Below, in pieces: positions 12,991 to 14,102 of a stretch of DNA of 14,102 nucleotides. The stretch spans positions 1-14,102 of the forward strand of contig JADDPM010000054.1 in NCBI GenBank assembly GCA_016781885.1, given 5' to 3'. Both the position numbers and the translations under genes were made by a program. The notes beneath the pieces were generated by a model. That model did no database searches. It was not told the origin of the DNA and saw nothing but the letters and a program-made list of their open reading frames with translations. Numbering within the stretch: the first letter of the stretch is position 1; each line of letters starts with the position of its first letter. The DNA comes from Rubrobacter sp. (GTDB lineage Bacteria > Actinomycetota > Rubrobacteria > Rubrobacterales > Rubrobacteraceae).

Positions 12991-13028
12991 ATTGTAGATG
13001 TTCACCTTATACCATGTTACTGTATACG
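12991..13028. promoter_or_regulatory. Overlapping divergent promoters with a MarR-like palindrome
   Basis: Plus strand: TTCACC (13001-13006), a 16-bp spacer and TATACG (13023-13028). Minus strand: GTAACA (13015-13020), 18 bp and TACAAT (12991-12996). An inverted repeat TATAC (13008-13012) N9 GTATA (13022-13026) lies over the plus -10 and the minus -35, a natural site for autoregulation by MarR. Confidence 0.5.
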
Positions 13029-13055
13029 GATGCAAATCAAGCGAAGAGTAGCATC

Positions 13056-13826
13056 ATGAGGAGCATAGTGTTGGGGGAGGTCGAGGTTGTTGCGTTGACC
13101 GACATCGAGGGACCTTTCTTCCGGCTCGACCAGATCTTCCTGGCGTGTGCCACGAGGAGCGGGGCCAATACTTCGCTCGCTACCCCTGGGCCTTCACCGA
13201 CGAGCACACCATTTTGGGCCGCATCGGGGCTTACCTGTTGAAGGCCCTTGACCGCAACACCCTCGTAGACGCTGGCATCGGCCCGATGGCCTTCGGGCTG
13301 CCCGGGAGGCTCCTGGGGGAACTGGAGAATAGCGGCGTCCAGCAGGAGGACTTTGACGTCGTCTTTCTGACGCACCTGCATGGTGACCACCTCGGCTGGA
13401 GTGTAACAGGGGAGGGAGAGCCGACCTTTACTCGTGCTCGCTATGTAACGCAGGCTGTCGAACAGGAGGACTCCGGGTCTCACGGAGACCGGGCGCTCGC
13501 CCCGCTTGAGAGGCTCGGCGTGGTGGATTTGATCTACGGCGAGGAGCCCCTCTCGGAGGAGGTCATCGCGGTACCCACATCCGGACACTCTCCTGAGCAT
13601 GCGAGCCTCCTCGTCTCCTCTGGAGGGGAAGGCGCCATGGTTGCCGGCGACGTGGTCGTCCACGCGGCGCAGGTCGCCGAGCCTCTCTGGAACATCCACC
13701 TCGACGAAGACAAGGAGCAGGCGTCCTTCACCCGCGAGATGCTCCTCGACTGTCCCGGGGATGGGCTTTGGGCGCGTAGTCAGAGAAGGGGACCAGCTGC
13801 TACTGGCAGAGATTCGGGGAGGGTGA
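13056..13826 (+). pseudogene. Metallo-beta-lactamase-fold hydrolase, frameshifted and deleted
   Basis: Three reading-frame pieces make one MBL-fold protein. Piece 1 (13056 to about 13143) begins MRSIVLGEVEVVALTDIEGP and ends DQIFLA. A -1 shift (one base apparently lost near 13142-13146) moves to piece 2, VCHEERGQYFARYPWAFTDE. Piece 2 holds the zinc motif THLHGDHLGW, the SGHSPEH site and AGDVVVHAAQV, up to FTREMLLD (about 13750). A second shift near 13752-13762 returns to the first frame, giving GFGRVVREGDQLLLAEIRGG and TGA at 13824-13826. Relatives carry a stretch with a metal-binding His (HFP-like) between LLD and GFGR, which is missing here. The function of intact relatives (lactonase-like hydrolases) is lost if both lesions are real. 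A sequencing error could explain the first shift but not easily the deletion. Confidence 0.75.
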
Positions 13827-13829
13827 CGT

Positions 13830-13848
13830 TCCGGCCCCACGGGCCGGA
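13830..13848 (+). terminator. Hairpin just after the MBL-fold pseudogene (possible terminator)
   Basis: TCCGGCCC / GGGCCGGA form a perfect 8-bp stem with loop CAC, 3 nt after the TGA at 13826. There is no T-run. Its position supports 13826 as the ancestral gene end. Confidence 0.4.
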
Positions 13849-14102
13849 GAGGAGGAGATACACGGAAGCTGCAAGGAGTAGCGGAGAGCGGGTCTCGTAC
13901 ACGCGTCCGGTGTGGGCCGGTCCGTCGCCGGGATAGTCGCGGCGGTCGCCGGCGTCACGAGATCCTGAGGGCTTTAGGCCGCGAGAGGTAGGGCTGTCGT
14001 GTGCTCGGTTACGGGACATCAGTGCCTCGGGGACGATACTGGTGTTCAGCGACGGTACAGGTAGATTTTCAAAGTTAGCAGAGAGAAGGGCGGGACCTTG
14101 GA
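13849..14102. other. Right edge, no recognisable gene
   Basis: A GAGGAGGAG (13849-13857) resembles a ribosome site but is followed by ATACAC and a stop after a few codons, with no start. One frame around 13900-13965 encodes a short hydrophobic stretch (GRSVAGIVAAVAGV) bounded by stops. This may be decayed sequence; nothing is assignable. Confidence 0.35.

Overview
The window looks like chromosome of a high-GC, non-enteric bacterium. Gene content and style suggest Actinomycetota, and my best guess is Rubrobacter or a relative, judged from protein flavour and leaderless-type starts rather than any database match. The right two thirds (about 4.1-13 kb) is compact, GC-rich and carries ordinary chromosomal genes. 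The left 4 kb is an accessory island with lower GC.

Left island (1-4103): a 32-residue basic peptide gene (90-188) is followed by a complete transposon of about 2.85 kb (189-3041). It has 25-bp terminal inverted repeats (23/25 matching) and an 8-bp target duplication with one mismatch. The transposon carries an IS1595/ISXO2-type DDE transposase, a Fic-family AMPylase-type protein behind two identically spaced GATAAG-N17-CTTATC palindromes, a convergent 58-residue acidic protein gene, and a Met-rich single-pass membrane peptide gene with its own terminator. A third, diverged copy of the terminal repeat lies just before the Met-rich gene and supplies its -10 box. Right of the transposon are a long hairpin, a rho-independent terminator, a short array of GTGCA-containing repeats at about 20-bp periods, and roughly 800 bp with no convincing gene.

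Middle (4104-8019): a tightly packed plus-strand cluster encodes an FAD-dependent oxidoreductase of the phytoene-desaturase/amine-oxidase fold, an ABC ATPase, an ABC-2 permease and a PIG-V-like membrane glycosyltransferase. It may make, glycosylate or export a lipid or isoprenoid; the substrate is unknown. A minus-strand pair follows (8086-9504): a CaCA-family Ca2+/H+ antiporter and a small membrane protein.

Right (9622-12452): an overlapping operon encodes a PHP-domain histidinol-phosphatase-like hydrolase, an AlaX-type Ala-tRNA editing protein and a DUF192 lipoprotein. Next comes a secreted GH16 glycosidase whose leader is a clear GEMM-I (c-di-GMP-I class) riboswitch, linking extracellular polysaccharide cutting to c-di-GMP. 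Finally a MarR regulator is divergent from a metallo-beta-lactamase-fold hydrolase gene that looks broken by a frameshift and by a second lesion that removes its C-terminal His motif. The last 275 bp hold no recognisable gene.
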